Shown one piece after another: positions 51,367-60,926 of a stretch of 64,000 bases of DNA. Every line of letters begins with the position of its first letter. Position 1 is the stretch's first letter. This stretch comes from Snodgrassella alvi (GTDB taxonomy: Bacteria; Pseudomonadota; Gammaproteobacteria; Burkholderiales; Neisseriaceae). The stretch is taken from NCBI RefSeq assembly GCF_040741455.2, contig NZ_CP160328.2, forward strand, positions 1,178,001-1,242,000. The letters are read 5' to 3'. The position numbers and the translations under genes were made by a program. Below the pieces are notes generated by a model. It searched no databases and was not told the origin of the DNA. It was given only the letters and a program-made list of their open reading frames with translations.

Positions 51367-52310
51367 TGAACCGTCGCTTCTGGATACTATGTGCCTGCAT
51401 TGTCGGACTAGCGGTTTTTTTTATGCTGTATGACTCCGGCTTTGATGTTGATTATGTACTGCCCAAACGCCTGTTGCGGCTGGGAACGATTCTGCTGGCG
51501 GGTATGTGCATTGCGGTGTCATCGGTGGTATTTCAGACATTGGTGACCAACCGTGTTCTCACGCCAGCAGTGATGGGCTATGAATCGGTGTATCTGTTTT
51601 GGCAGGTGCTGCTGCTGTTTTTTCTCGGACAGAGTGGTTTGGGGCTGCTGGGACTCAATGGCAATTTCTTTGCTTCAATGGGTCTGATGCTGTTGTATTC
51701 ATGGCTGATTCATCATTTTCTGCTGCCACGCGCACGGCAGAATCTGTGGTTATTGCTGTTGTTTGGACTGGTGCTGACGATGGTGATTACGACGCTGACG
51801 CAGTTTATTGAGCTGAAAATTAGCCCAGGTGAATTTTCGGTGTTTCAGGGTATTAATTATGCTTCGTTTAATCATTCGGAAATTCAGACTCTAATTTATG
51901 CAGCAGTAGCGATGCTGGTTGTGGGCAGCTTGGGCTACCCGTATCTATCCACGCTGGATGTGATGGCACTGGGTGAAGAACAGGCTGTAGCGCTGGGAGT
52001 AGATTACGCACGTTTTGTGCGCTGGGGATTTGGTCTGATTGCGGTGCTGGTAGCGGTATCGACTAGTCTGGTAGGGCCGACGGCATTTATGGGTGTATTT
52101 ATTGCCAATATGGCTTATGCCTTTGCCGGCCATTTTCAGCATAAACGCATTCTATGGTTTGCCAGTGCGGTGGCGGTGGCGGTGTTTCTGGTGGCGCAGA
52201 TTCTGGTGGAGCATGTGTTCAATTATAAGACCACGGTCAGTATTTTAATTAACCTGATTTGCGGGGTGTATTTCCTGCTGCTGATTGTGCGTCATCGGGG
52301 AATGGCATGA
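51366..52310 (+). CDS. Ferric siderophore ABC importer permease 2 (BauC/CeuC type)
   Basis: A 314-residue FecCD-family permease, partner of the preceding gene. RLLRLGTILLAGMCIAVSSVVFQTLVTNRVLTPAVMGYES and VSTSLVGPTAFMGVFIANMAYAFAG are the usual conserved coupling and pore segments. Its stop overlaps the ATPase start (ATGA at 52307-52310). The order permease-permease-ATPase-binding protein equals ceuBCDE and bauDCEB. Confidence 0.92.
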   Translation: MNRRFWILCACIVGLAVFFMLYDSGFDVDYVLPKRLLRLGTILLAGMCIAVSSVVFQTLVTNRVLTPAVMGYESVYLFWQVLLLFFLGQSGLGLLGLNGNFFASMGLMLLYSWLIHHFLLPRARQNLWLLLLFGLVLTMVITTLTQFIELKISPGEFSVFQGINYASFNHSEIQTLIYAAVAMLVVGSLGYPYLSTLDVMALGEEQAVALGVDYARFVRWGFGLIAVLVAVSTSLVGPTAFMGVFIANMAYAFAGHFQHKRILWFASAVAVAVFLVAQILVEHVFNYKTTVSILINLICGVYFLLLIVRHRGMA

Positions 52311-53077
52311 TTGATATTCGGAATATTTGTAAAAGTTATGGCCATAAGCCGGTGCTGAAGGATATTAATCTGCAGCTGCCGCTGCATCAGGTAACGGCAT
52401 TGATTGGGCCGAATGGGGCGGGTAAATCCACACTGCTCATGATTCTGGCACGTTTACTATCCCCTACTTCGGGCACGATTCTGCTGGACAAGCAGGATAT
52501 CGCTGCCATCCGGACTGCTGAATATGCCCGTCTGGTGGCAACGCTGCGCCAGTCGACCTATTTCGGCCTGCGCCTAACGGTAAAGGAGCTGGTGTCTTTC
52601 GGCCGTTTTCCGTATGGGCACGGGGTGCTGTCTGCACGCGACCATCAGGTGATAAATGAGGCCATTGATTTTTTGGGGCTGGGCGCGCTGCGCGATGTGT
52701 ATATCGATGAATTAAGTGGCGGTCTGCGCCAAATGGCTTTTTTAGCAATGACGATTGCACAGGAAACACCGATTCTGCTGCTGGATGAGCCGCTAAACAA
52801 TCTGGATATGAATCATGCGGTACAGATTATGTCAGCGGTGCGGCGGCTGTGTGAGGAGCAACAAAAAACGGTGATTATGGTGGTGCATGATATTAATTTT
52901 ACGGCCAATTATTCTGATTATATTGTGGCCTTAAAACAGGGACAGGTGTATTTCAGCGGGGCTACTCATGAAGTCATAACAGAAGAGCGTTTGAGCGGGC
53001 TATATGAACTGGAATTTGAAATCAGTCAGGGTAAGCATGGTTATGTGTGTCAGTATTTTCATACGTTGAAAGGATAA
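52307..53077 (+). CDS. Ferric siderophore ABC importer ATPase (BauE/CeuD type)
   Basis: A 256-residue cytosolic ATPase: Walker A GPNGAGKST, Q-loop LRQSTYFG, ABC signature LSGGLRQMAFLAMTIAQ, Walker B ILLLDEPLNNLD and switch His in VVHDINF. It powers the two upstream permeases. The start ATG overlaps the permease stop. The open frame extends 16 codons further upstream inside the permease gene and should be ignored. Confidence 0.95.
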   Translation: MIDIRNICKSYGHKPVLKDINLQLPLHQVTALIGPNGAGKSTLLMILARLLSPTSGTILLDKQDIAAIRTAEYARLVATLRQSTYFGLRLTVKELVSFGRFPYGHGVLSARDHQVINEAIDFLGLGALRDVYIDELSGGLRQMAFLAMTIAQETPILLLDEPLNNLDMNHAVQIMSAVRRLCEEQQKTVIMVVHDINFTANYSDYIVALKQGQVYFSGATHEVITEERLSGLYELEFEISQGKHGYVCQYFHTLKG

Positions 53078-53079
53078 AT

Positions 53080-54066
53080 ATGAACGGGAAACTCAGAAAA
53101 AGTGCACTCGGTGTGCTGGGACTGACGGCGGTGATGTCTCTGCTGGCGGTGAGTGGATGTGATAAGCAGGCGGCACCGACAACCGCCACACCGGTACAAA
53201 TGCGTGCCCAACCACTGGTTATCAAACACCAGCTGGGTACCACCACAATTAATGATGTGCCACAGCGGGTGGCGGCGCTGGATATGAATGAAGCAGACTT
53301 TCTGGATCAGCTCAATGTGCCGATTGCCGGCATGCCTAAGGATTTTATTCCGCATTTTCTGAAAAAATACCAAAACAATCATGACGATATTGCGGATCTG
53401 GGCGGTATTGTGCAGCCAAATATGGAGCGCATCCATACATTGAAACCAGACCTGATTTTGATGACCCCGATTCAGAAAGACCATTATCAGGAGCTGAGTG
53501 AGATTGCGCCCACGCTGTATTATGAAATTAATTTCAATAACAGTGAACACGGACATCTAGACACAATTAAAAACCATTTGCTGACGCTGGGTAAGATTTT
53601 CAACCGTGAAGAGCTGGCAAGCACTAAGGTGGCGCAGTTGGATGCAGAGGTGAATAAAGTACGCGCGGTAACAAAAGGACGGCCGGAAAAGGCGCTGGTG
53701 GTGCTGTACAACAATGGCTCTTTTAGCAATTACGGGGTGGATTCCCGTTACGGCTTTATTTTCAGCGATCTGGGGGTAAAGCCGGCCAGCAATGACACCA
53801 GCACCACGCTGCATGGGCAGCCAATTTCCAGTGAGTTTATCAAACGGGCTGACCCAGACATTCTATATATTATCGACCGCACTTCGGTAATGGAACATCA
53901 GCCAGTGATTACGGAGGCTCAGGTAACCAATCCGTTATTGCGCGCCACCAAAGCATGGAAGAATAAGCGCGTGGTTTTTGTGGATGCCGATGCCTGGTAT
54001 ACCACTGGTGCCAGCCCTACTTCGATGCGTTTGCTGATGCAGGATGTGATGAAAGGTTATCAATAA
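53080..54066 (+). CDS. Siderophore-binding lipoprotein (BauB/CeuE type)
   Basis: A 328-residue periplasmic binding lipoprotein. The signal peptide ends in the lipobox LAVSGC (Cys about 26), followed by a linker and a FhuD/CeuE-like fold with VPQRVAALDMNEADFLDQL and GIVQPNMERIHTLKPDLILM. It delivers the ferric siderophore to the permeases. The start at 53080 follows GAAAGGATAAAT. The stretch SRYGFIFSDLGVKPA is where, by my memory of CeuE, an iron-ligating His would lie, and Phe or Ser occupies it here. The WYTTGASPTS segment near the C-terminus supplies a Tyr. Confidence 0.92.
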   Translation: MNGKLRKSALGVLGLTAVMSLLAVSGCDKQAAPTTATPVQMRAQPLVIKHQLGTTTINDVPQRVAALDMNEADFLDQLNVPIAGMPKDFIPHFLKKYQNNHDDIADLGGIVQPNMERIHTLKPDLILMTPIQKDHYQELSEIAPTLYYEINFNNSEHGHLDTIKNHLLTLGKIFNREELASTKVAQLDAEVNKVRAVTKGRPEKALVVLYNNGSFSNYGVDSRYGFIFSDLGVKPASNDTSTTLHGQPISSEFIKRADPDILYIIDRTSVMEHQPVITEAQVTNPLLRATKAWKNKRVVFVDADAWYTTGASPTSMRLLMQDVMKGYQ

Positions 54067-54168
54067 TACTGATAACGATTTCACAACCAAACCCTTATCA
54101 GCCTACAGGAATCAACTACTGCCAATAAATTTAAACATTTTTGTAGACTGAATTTTCAGGAGAAATTG

Positions 54169-56433
54169 ATGGGTAAACACACGCATCACCGCAGGCAGGA
54201 TGGCCTGTCTGCGCCCCAGAAACGCGATAGCCGTGGCTTACAAGCTGCTGCTTTTGCACCCAAAGCACTGCTACTGAGTATGGCCAGTGCCATGCTGATG
54301 TATGCGCCGGTGCTGTATGCTCAACCGGCTGATGATGAGGCTAAAGCAGCGGTGAGGAAAGCTTCTACTACTAAGGCACAGCCTTCCGGTGAAGCCAACC
54401 TGGCCGAAGTGGTGGTTGAGGCAGGACAAAGTAGCACTTACCCCGGCGGCCATGTGTCTAAAAACAGTCGTATTGGTTTTCTTGGCAATAAAACAGCAAT
54501 GGAAACGCCGTTTAATACGGTGAGCTATACGGATAAATTTGTTGAAGACAGTCAGGCACGCAATATTACAGATGTGATTGCAGCTACCGACCCATCTGTT
54601 TTTACCAATGGGGCAATTGGCGGCTGGAGTGAAAATTACTATATTCGTGGTTTTCAGTCTGATACCAATGATATGTCGATGAACGGGTTATTCGGTATTG
54701 CGCCATATTACCGTACACCACCGGCCATGTTTTCACGGATTGAGGTGCTGAAAGGACCTTCTGCGCTGCTGAATGGTATGCCGCCGTCCGGTTCGGTGGC
54801 GGGTACGGTTAATCTGGTATCTAAACGCGCCGGAGATGAGCCGCTGCTGCGAATATCACCTACCTATATGTCTGATTCGCAATGGGGCGGCACGATTGAT
54901 GCCAGCCGTCGGTTTGGTCAGGACAAACAGTTTGGTATCCGTGTCAACGGTGTGTATCAGGATGGTTCCGGACCGGTGAGACAGCAGGATCTGAAAACGC
55001 AGCTTGGTTCGATTGGAATGGACTGGCGTGGCCACCGAGCCAGAGTTTCAGCCGATGTGTATATGGCGAATGACCGTGTGGATGGCGTAGTAAGGGGGAT
55101 CAATCTGGGCAAGATAAAGGATGTTCCTGCACCGCCAAACCCGAAAACGCTGGTCAATCCCGACTGGTCTTATGTCAGCAATAAAGACCGCGGTGCAATG
55201 ATGCGGGCTGAATATGATTTTAACGATAACATCACGGCTTATGCAGCGTTTGGGCGCAGTAAAACCAAATATGAATACAACGGTGCCACTTCTTCTGAGC
55301 TGCTGGACAATAAAGGCACCATCAATACGATGATTGGCCAGCTAGCATTCGATGTGGATAAAAAATCCGCAGACGTGGGTTTGAAAGGTCAATTCAATAC
55401 CGGCCCAGTGTCGCATCAGTGGGTAATGAATACCACTTATTACAAACATGATGAGCATGATTATGGGGTGAGAAGAGTAGCCGGTGCTGACTGGATTACC
55501 AATATGTATCACCCAAAATGGGGCAAAACGGTACCGTTCAATAAACCACCAATTTCAGTCAGTACGCTTGAGCTCACCAGCTATGGAGCGGCCGATATCA
55601 TGTCTTTTCTGGATGAAAGACTGCAACTAACACTGGGGCTGCGCTATCAGGAGGTAAAAAGCGATATGTTCTCTCCCGGCTATAAAACGCTGATGACTCA
55701 TTACAAAAAACATGCTTTAACGCCCGGTACGGCGCTGCTCTTTAAAGCCACTGACCATATATCGCTGTATGGTAATTATATACAAGGGCTGACTAAGGGT
55801 GATTCGGCGCCAATTACGGCGGCCAACTACCCGAAAGTATTTGCACCGTATAAAACCAAGCAGGCTGAGCTGGGGATTAAATTTGATTACGACAAGCTGT
55901 CACAAACAATCAGCCTGTTCACCATTAAAAAACCCAGCAGCTATACGGATGTAGTCACCAATATGTTTACCTCTGGCGGCCAGCAGCGCAACCGTGGTAT
56001 TGAGTGGAGCTTTATTGCCACGCCGATTGAAAATGTTCGGCTGATGGGGGGTGCCAGCTACATTAAACCGGAGCTCACTCGGCTAGCCAAACGAGATAAT
56101 GAAGGCAATATGGCCACTGGTGTGGCCAAGGTTCAGGGCAAGCTGGGTGCAGAATGGGATATCCGTGCCGCTGCTGGTGTCGTGACCCTATCTGCCAACG
56201 CCACTGCTGTATCCAAGCAATACCTAAATCAGGAAAATACCTTATCTGTGGGCGGGCATACTGTCTATGATGTGGGCGCCCGCTATAACGCTAAAGTATC
56301 CGGCCATCCGTTTACGGTACGCGCAGAAGTGAAGAATCTTACCAATAAAGCTTATTGGGGCATGCCGCGCCTGTCGAATCTGTCGCTGGGGGCACCACGC
56401 ACATTCTATGTATCTGGTTCCTACGATTTCTGA
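54169..56433 (+). CDS. TonB-dependent ferric siderophore receptor (BauA type)
   Basis: A 754-residue outer-membrane receptor. The signal region is unusually long (hydrophobic core ALLLSMASAMLMYAPVLYAQ, about residues 33-52). A TonB-box-like NLAEVVVEAG follows, then a plug domain with ETPFNTVSYTDKFVEDSQARN, YYIRGFQSD and IEVLKGPSALLNGMPPSGSVAGTVNLVSKR, and a 22-strand-type barrel ending in the outer-membrane signature YVSGSYDF. It takes up the ferric siderophore using TonB energy. CAGGAG precedes the ATG at 54169. A strong terminator follows. It is the fifth gene of the importer operon, after a 100-base gap. Confidence 0.94.
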   Translation: MGKHTHHRRQDGLSAPQKRDSRGLQAAAFAPKALLLSMASAMLMYAPVLYAQPADDEAKAAVRKASTTKAQPSGEANLAEVVVEAGQSSTYPGGHVSKNSRIGFLGNKTAMETPFNTVSYTDKFVEDSQARNITDVIAATDPSVFTNGAIGGWSENYYIRGFQSDTNDMSMNGLFGIAPYYRTPPAMFSRIEVLKGPSALLNGMPPSGSVAGTVNLVSKRAGDEPLLRISPTYMSDSQWGGTIDASRRFGQDKQFGIRVNGVYQDGSGPVRQQDLKTQLGSIGMDWRGHRARVSADVYMANDRVDGVVRGINLGKIKDVPAPPNPKTLVNPDWSYVSNKDRGAMMRAEYDFNDNITAYAAFGRSKTKYEYNGATSSELLDNKGTINTMIGQLAFDVDKKSADVGLKGQFNTGPVSHQWVMNTTYYKHDEHDYGVRRVAGADWITNMYHPKWGKTVPFNKPPISVSTLELTSYGAADIMSFLDERLQLTLGLRYQEVKSDMFSPGYKTLMTHYKKHALTPGTALLFKATDHISLYGNYIQGLTKGDSAPITAANYPKVFAPYKTKQAELGIKFDYDKLSQTISLFTIKKPSSYTDVVTNMFTSGGQQRNRGIEWSFIATPIENVRLMGGASYIKPELTRLAKRDNEGNMATGVAKVQGKLGAEWDIRAAAGVVTLSANATAVSKQYLNQENTLSVGGHTVYDVGARYNAKVSGHPFTVRAEVKNLTNKAYWGMPRLSNLSLGAPRTFYVSGSYDF

Positions 56434-56450
56434 TTTCCTACCAGCCATCA

Positions 56451-56477
56451 AAAAAATCGCCCGCAGGCGATTTTTTT
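56451..56477. terminator. Bidirectional terminator after the receptor gene
   Basis: AAAAAATCGCC (56451-56461) pairs with GGCGATTTTTT (56466-56476) around a 4-base loop, between the convergent receptor and N-hydroxylase genes. Confidence 0.9.
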
Positions 56478-56488
56478 GGCTATGAATT

Positions 56489-57805
56489 TTATTCTGGTAA
56501 ACCATAGCGCTGAAAAGCTGAATATTCAGGTACCTGATAGTAGTTTTTACCCAGGAGTTGATTGACAATTACGCCATTACGGGTAGCGCCCATACCTAAA
56601 TCAGGCGACCCAACACCCTGTTTGGCAATTTCAGCATTCTGAATAAAAATTCGGCCTTTGCCACCATCGCAGCGAACAGCGGTAAAGTCTTCGTTGATTA
56701 AATAATCATTCTGGTCATCTGTTTGCAGCACCGTACCTTTTAAATCTTCAAACCATTGCGGCCATTGATGGCTGTAGCCGGTGGCGGCAACGATAGCATC
56801 GGTTTGGATGGTTTTGTGCTGATTCAGCTGGGTGTGCAGGCAAGTCATGTTTATCACGCCGGACGGCTGTACTTCCACCGATTGCACATCACAATTGGAA
56901 TATAGGCTTAGGCCAGCAGGCGCACCAGCGATGGTGCGTTCATACAGCAAATTATAAATGTCGCCAATGGTAGTAAAGCTGATGCCCTTGTATAGTTGTC
57001 CCTGATTGGCGCTGATTTCCCGCCGTTTCTGTGCGGTCAGCGTCTGGAAATACTGCATATACACCGGTGTGAAGCATTCCTGTCCTAGCTTAGAAAATTC
57101 CATCGGATGAAAGCCGGCAGAGCGGGTAATCCAGCGGATAGAGGCACCGGCTTTGATTTGCTCCGGCTGCAAGGCGCGATACAGTGCCAGCACGCATTCT
57201 GCGGCACTCTGCCCTGCTCCTACCACAGTAACTTGCTTACATTGCTGCAACTGCTCCTGCATGCTAAGAAAGTGGGCGGAATGTTGAATTAAAGGATGGT
57301 TGGATTGTTTCAACCAGTCTGGTTCATAAGGCCGAGTACCCACGCCGATAGCAATATCCTGACTACAATACGTTTGTTTTTCGCCTGCGGCAGATTCACT
57401 TTCAATAATAAATTTTTGCTGTTGACGGTCGTAATTAACCGCGGTAACACAAGCATCGAAATGGCAGGACGGTAGCTGGCTGACCGCCCAGCGGCAGTAA
57501 TCATCATATTCCTGTCGCGGAATCAGGAAGCGGTCGTAATAGCAAAACAGATACAGCCGTTGCTGCTGATGCAGATAGTTGAGATAGCTTAAGGGATGGC
57601 ACGGATCGGCCATGGTCACTAAATCGGCCAGAAACGGCACTTGCAAGGTGGTACCGGGTATTAATAGTCCCGCATGCCAGTGAAAGGTGGGGGTTTTATC
57701 CAAAAACACTGCGTTGACTTCAGTATGACGTGACAATAAAGCAGCCAACCCCAGATTAAAAGGGCCGATGCCAATACCAGCCAGATCGGTTTGTTTCATA
57801 TCCAT
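56489..57805 (-). CDS. Siderophore amine/lysine N-hydroxylase (BasC/IucD family)
   Basis: A 438-residue FAD- and NADPH-dependent monooxygenase of the SidA/IucD/PvdA family. The FAD site is GIGIGPFNLGLAAL (about 10-23). DLVTMADPCHPLSYLNYL is a substrate-region hallmark, the NADPH site is VTVVGAGQSAAECVLAL, and the C-terminal motif is ATGYSH. Members hydroxylate the side-chain amine of Lys, Orn or diamines. In acinetobactin and anguibactin clusters the homologue acts on histamine, and the cluster order here points to that or a similar amine. Which one is not visible from sequence. It is downstream of the Cy-Cy gene on the same strand, with a 59-base gap. Confidence 0.88.
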   Translation of the reverse strand: MDMKQTDLAGIGIGPFNLGLAALLSRHTEVNAVFLDKTPTFHWHAGLLIPGTTLQVPFLADLVTMADPCHPLSYLNYLHQQQRLYLFCYYDRFLIPRQEYDDYCRWAVSQLPSCHFDACVTAVNYDRQQQKFIIESESAAGEKQTYCSQDIAIGVGTRPYEPDWLKQSNHPLIQHSAHFLSMQEQLQQCKQVTVVGAGQSAAECVLALYRALQPEQIKAGASIRWITRSAGFHPMEFSKLGQECFTPVYMQYFQTLTAQKRREISANQGQLYKGISFTTIGDIYNLLYERTIAGAPAGLSLYSNCDVQSVEVQPSGVINMTCLHTQLNQHKTIQTDAIVAATGYSHQWPQWFEDLKGTVLQTDDQNDYLINEDFTAVRCDGGKGRIFIQNAEIAKQGVGSPDLGMGATRNGVIVNQLLGKNYYQVPEYSAFQRYGLPE

Positions 57806-57864
57806 GTTTATTTCATCCCTATGTTAACTAGACAATATTCAAATGTTTACTGCGGGTATTATCT

Positions 57865-60711
57865 TTACGCCATGGCCATGGCTGTATTAATCAGTTGCGC
57901 CACTTCCTCAATGTTGCGGCAGCCAATGAGCTGACGTGGATTCAAAGCCAGTGCGAATGTCTGATTTATCTGGCCGGTAATGGCTTTCACATGAGCCGGA
58001 CGCAATCCCAGCTGGGTGAATGGTTGCGAGATTTGTATAACGCACTCTGGAGCAATATTCAGAGTTTCACGATAGATATGCATCAGTTGCTGATGCTGCG
58101 CGGAGATAACAGCTGATTGTTGTGCATTCAGAAAATGCGGTGGCGGCAAAATGGATTCGATGTTTTCCAGCCCACTAGCTGCCACCTGAGTGCAAACACT
58201 AACTAATGCTTCCAGATAGTCTCGGACAACTGCATCACTGATGGCTTCCTGAGCATAGTCAACGTTAAACACCAATGCGCCATTTGCGCCAAGCATAAAA
58301 CGGATATCCATGGCTACTTGTGGTGTTTGGGTCAGACCATTGACAAAGTGAAGCGGAATATCTGCCGGTAGCGTTGGCCATGACAGACCATTAGTAATCA
58401 CTACCGGCAAAACCGGTGCCTGTCCATGCTGCTCAAACAGCATACGCGCCAGCTCCACACCAGAAAACGCCAGATGCTGCAAACCCTCGAGCGTATCGGA
58501 TTGTAATTTTTTGGCCTGTTCGATGAATCCGGCTTCTGCTTCCCAAGTGGAGACAATAAATGTGGACTGATTAGACAATTCACCCTCATATAAGGGCAAC
58601 ACCGGTACCGCCACAGACAGCAATTCTGCTGTTTGTTGGCCTCGTGACAGTACCGCCAGTATCAGCGCCGTCAGTAAGGAATTCTTAAACAGCCCCTGCT
58701 GAGCGCCCATGCGGCATAAGGCGCGAAAGACGGGTTCGGATACAGCTGCACTCCGGCGCGCATAGCGTGAAGTCACCAGTGTGGCCAAAGGCTGTTTCCA
58801 TGGTAGTTGCGCAATTGAGTGGATAGCTTGCAGGCGCTGCTGCCAGTAGGCTGCGTCCTGAGCCACCATGTGTTTATCAGGCAGCGCTACACTTTCTGAC
58901 ATGCCAGTAGCCGGCAAGGGCGTCGTGGTAAATAATTCCCGCATCAATTCAGCAATGGCTCGTCCATCCAGAATCAATGCATCAAAGCGCGCAAACAGCA
59001 CAAACTGCTCATGTTTTAACTGAAACAGAGTGATATCCCATGGTGACTCATTTAAATCAAATATGGCCTGCTGATAGTGCTGGCGCAAGGCATCGATTTT
59101 TGCTGTAGCCTCTGCTGGCTCGTCTTCACACAAATTGATTTCAGTGAGATTTATCACTGCCAGCTGGCTGACTCGCTGGACACAACGGCTGGCATCGATA
59201 TAGGTGCGTAGACTGGCATGATGCTGCACCATATCAGCCAGACGCTGCCGAAAGCGCGGTAAATTTAGCTTACCGGTGTATTCACGAAATTCCTGCATAG
59301 CCACACCACCCAGCGCAAATGTGGTGCTGCGACCCAGTAAATAGGCTTTTTGCAAAGGATTCAGAGCAATGACATTCTCATTCTTTTCATCTGGATACAG
59401 CAGCTGATTGAGTGCTGGCAACGGCTGGGTAAAGCGCTCTGGCTCCGCAATCAAGGTATTTAGCAGAGTTAAACAGCGCATAAATAGTTCATTTACCCAG
59501 TCTTCCGGCAAGGCATCTAAACGCACATCCCAGTTTATCAGCAGCTTATCCTGTATTTGGACAAACTGAGCGTCTAGCGCTACCTGTGGCCCTTGAGAAA
59601 TACACCAGTCCATGCTGCCAAACAGCTCATGTACACGGCTGGAAAACAGATTTTTTTCAGGCATATCCACTGCGGCAGTAAATACGACCGGTGACATTTG
59701 CGGCGTGGTGTGATGGCGCGACAGACGCCGCATCACATTCACGCCGCTAAACTGCCGGTGATCCAGACACTGACGCCATTCTGCTGCCACCTGCCGGCAG
59801 AATGCAGACAAACTGGTGTCAGAAGTCATATCAATGTTCAGCAACACCATATCGGCAAAATCACCGATGGTGCGTTCAATATCAGGCACGATGGGTTCGC
59901 GCCAGAAAAATGGCACATTCAGCCGGTAAGCTAAATCTTTGGTTTTCTTGCCCAGTGTATAGGCAAAAATCCCAAGCATCAGTGCCGAAAAAGTCAACTC
60001 ATGTTGACGCGCCAGTTGCCGTAACTGTAGATTCTTCGCTGCGTCCAGGGTGGCACTCAGCCGCGTACTCTGCGCCGCTGCCTCAGCAGCTTCTTTCAAC
60101 GGCAAAGTCGGTGCCGGTGCCAGTGCAGCTATGCGCGCTTGCCACCATGCACGGGCACGCTGCTGCTGTTGCTGTTCATACCAGTCTTGCTGCAACTTAT
60201 AACGCCAATCGTAAAAAGACGCGGGCGGCGGCAACACTGCTCCGCCATCTGCATACAACTGCGCCATATCTTCCATCAGAACACGAAAACTGGACGGGTC
60301 TACCGCAATCATATCGGTATCGATATGCAGACGGAACGCATCGGCACCCAGCAGACTGAGCGAAAAGCGCGCTGTCTGCGCTTTTGCCAGATTCAGCTGC
60401 TGATGTGTCCAAAGCCGGCGTTTGTGTTTCAGCATTTGTTGCTGTTGTGCCGCAGATAAATGTAAAAAATCATCTATTTCTAAAAGATTTTCTGGCGGCT
60501 CATCCCGGAAACTAACCTCTCCAGCCGCATTAAGTTGCAGACACAGCAGCTCATGTCGCCGGTACAGATTTTCGATAGCATGCCTGAGTTTATCTGCATC
60601 GATATGGCTGCCATTGAATTCGGTATACAAATGAGCAGCTACACCACCCAGCATGGCACCATGCGCCCGCCCAAACCAGCATGCAGCCTGCATTGAAGTA
60701 AGTTCACGCAT
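57865..60711 (-). CDS. NRPS tandem heterocyclization protein with degenerate carrier (BasD/AngN type)
   Basis: A 948-residue protein with two heterocyclization (Cy) domains and no adenylation domain. Each Cy has the diagnostic D-x4-D in place of HHxxxDG: DMIAVD (133-138) in the first and DALILD (577-582) in the second. Entry motifs MQAACWFGR and LQKAYLLGR also mark them. The last 60 residues resemble a carrier domain, but the attachment site reads LGLRPA (901-906), so Pro replaces the Ser. In VibF, AngN and BasD the paired Cy domains condense dihydroxybenzoate with Thr, Ser or Cys and cyclize to an oxazoline or thiazoline. It is divergent from the DHB-AMP ligase gene. Confidence 0.87.
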   Translation of the reverse strand: MRELTSMQAACWFGRAHGAMLGGVAAHLYTEFNGSHIDADKLRHAIENLYRRHELLCLQLNAAGEVSFRDEPPENLLEIDDFLHLSAAQQQQMLKHKRRLWTHQQLNLAKAQTARFSLSLLGADAFRLHIDTDMIAVDPSSFRVLMEDMAQLYADGGAVLPPPASFYDWRYKLQQDWYEQQQQQRARAWWQARIAALAPAPTLPLKEAAEAAAQSTRLSATLDAAKNLQLRQLARQHELTFSALMLGIFAYTLGKKTKDLAYRLNVPFFWREPIVPDIERTIGDFADMVLLNIDMTSDTSLSAFCRQVAAEWRQCLDHRQFSGVNVMRRLSRHHTTPQMSPVVFTAAVDMPEKNLFSSRVHELFGSMDWCISQGPQVALDAQFVQIQDKLLINWDVRLDALPEDWVNELFMRCLTLLNTLIAEPERFTQPLPALNQLLYPDEKNENVIALNPLQKAYLLGRSTTFALGGVAMQEFREYTGKLNLPRFRQRLADMVQHHASLRTYIDASRCVQRVSQLAVINLTEINLCEDEPAEATAKIDALRQHYQQAIFDLNESPWDITLFQLKHEQFVLFARFDALILDGRAIAELMRELFTTTPLPATGMSESVALPDKHMVAQDAAYWQQRLQAIHSIAQLPWKQPLATLVTSRYARRSAAVSEPVFRALCRMGAQQGLFKNSLLTALILAVLSRGQQTAELLSVAVPVLPLYEGELSNQSTFIVSTWEAEAGFIEQAKKLQSDTLEGLQHLAFSGVELARMLFEQHGQAPVLPVVITNGLSWPTLPADIPLHFVNGLTQTPQVAMDIRFMLGANGALVFNVDYAQEAISDAVVRDYLEALVSVCTQVAASGLENIESILPPPHFLNAQQSAVISAQHQQLMHIYRETLNIAPECVIQISQPFTQLGLRPAHVKAITGQINQTFALALNPRQLIGCRNIEEVAQLINTAMAMA

Positions 60712-60759
60712 TATTTCTTTACTCTGTTGACAAATTTACGATTTTTGACGATGATACAT

Positions 60760-60778
60760 GTAAATGAAAATGATTACC
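60760..60778. promoter_or_regulatory. Fur box in the divergent Cy-Cy / DHB-ligase promoter region
   Basis: GTAAATGAAAATGATTACC matches 14 of 19 Fur consensus positions. It lies 50 bases from the Cy-Cy start and 150 from the ligase start, in the region shared by both. Confidence 0.7.
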
Positions 60779-60926
60779 AGTTTCATTTGTTTAATTAAAA
60801 ACAAAAGTAAACTCATCAACAGAAACCGCTGAGCAGACAATCAACAGAACGTTGCAGCAGCAATAAAGTAACAATAAATCAACACTCTTTGCCTGCTTTA
60901 GCCGGTTAAGCACAAAAGGCTGATAA

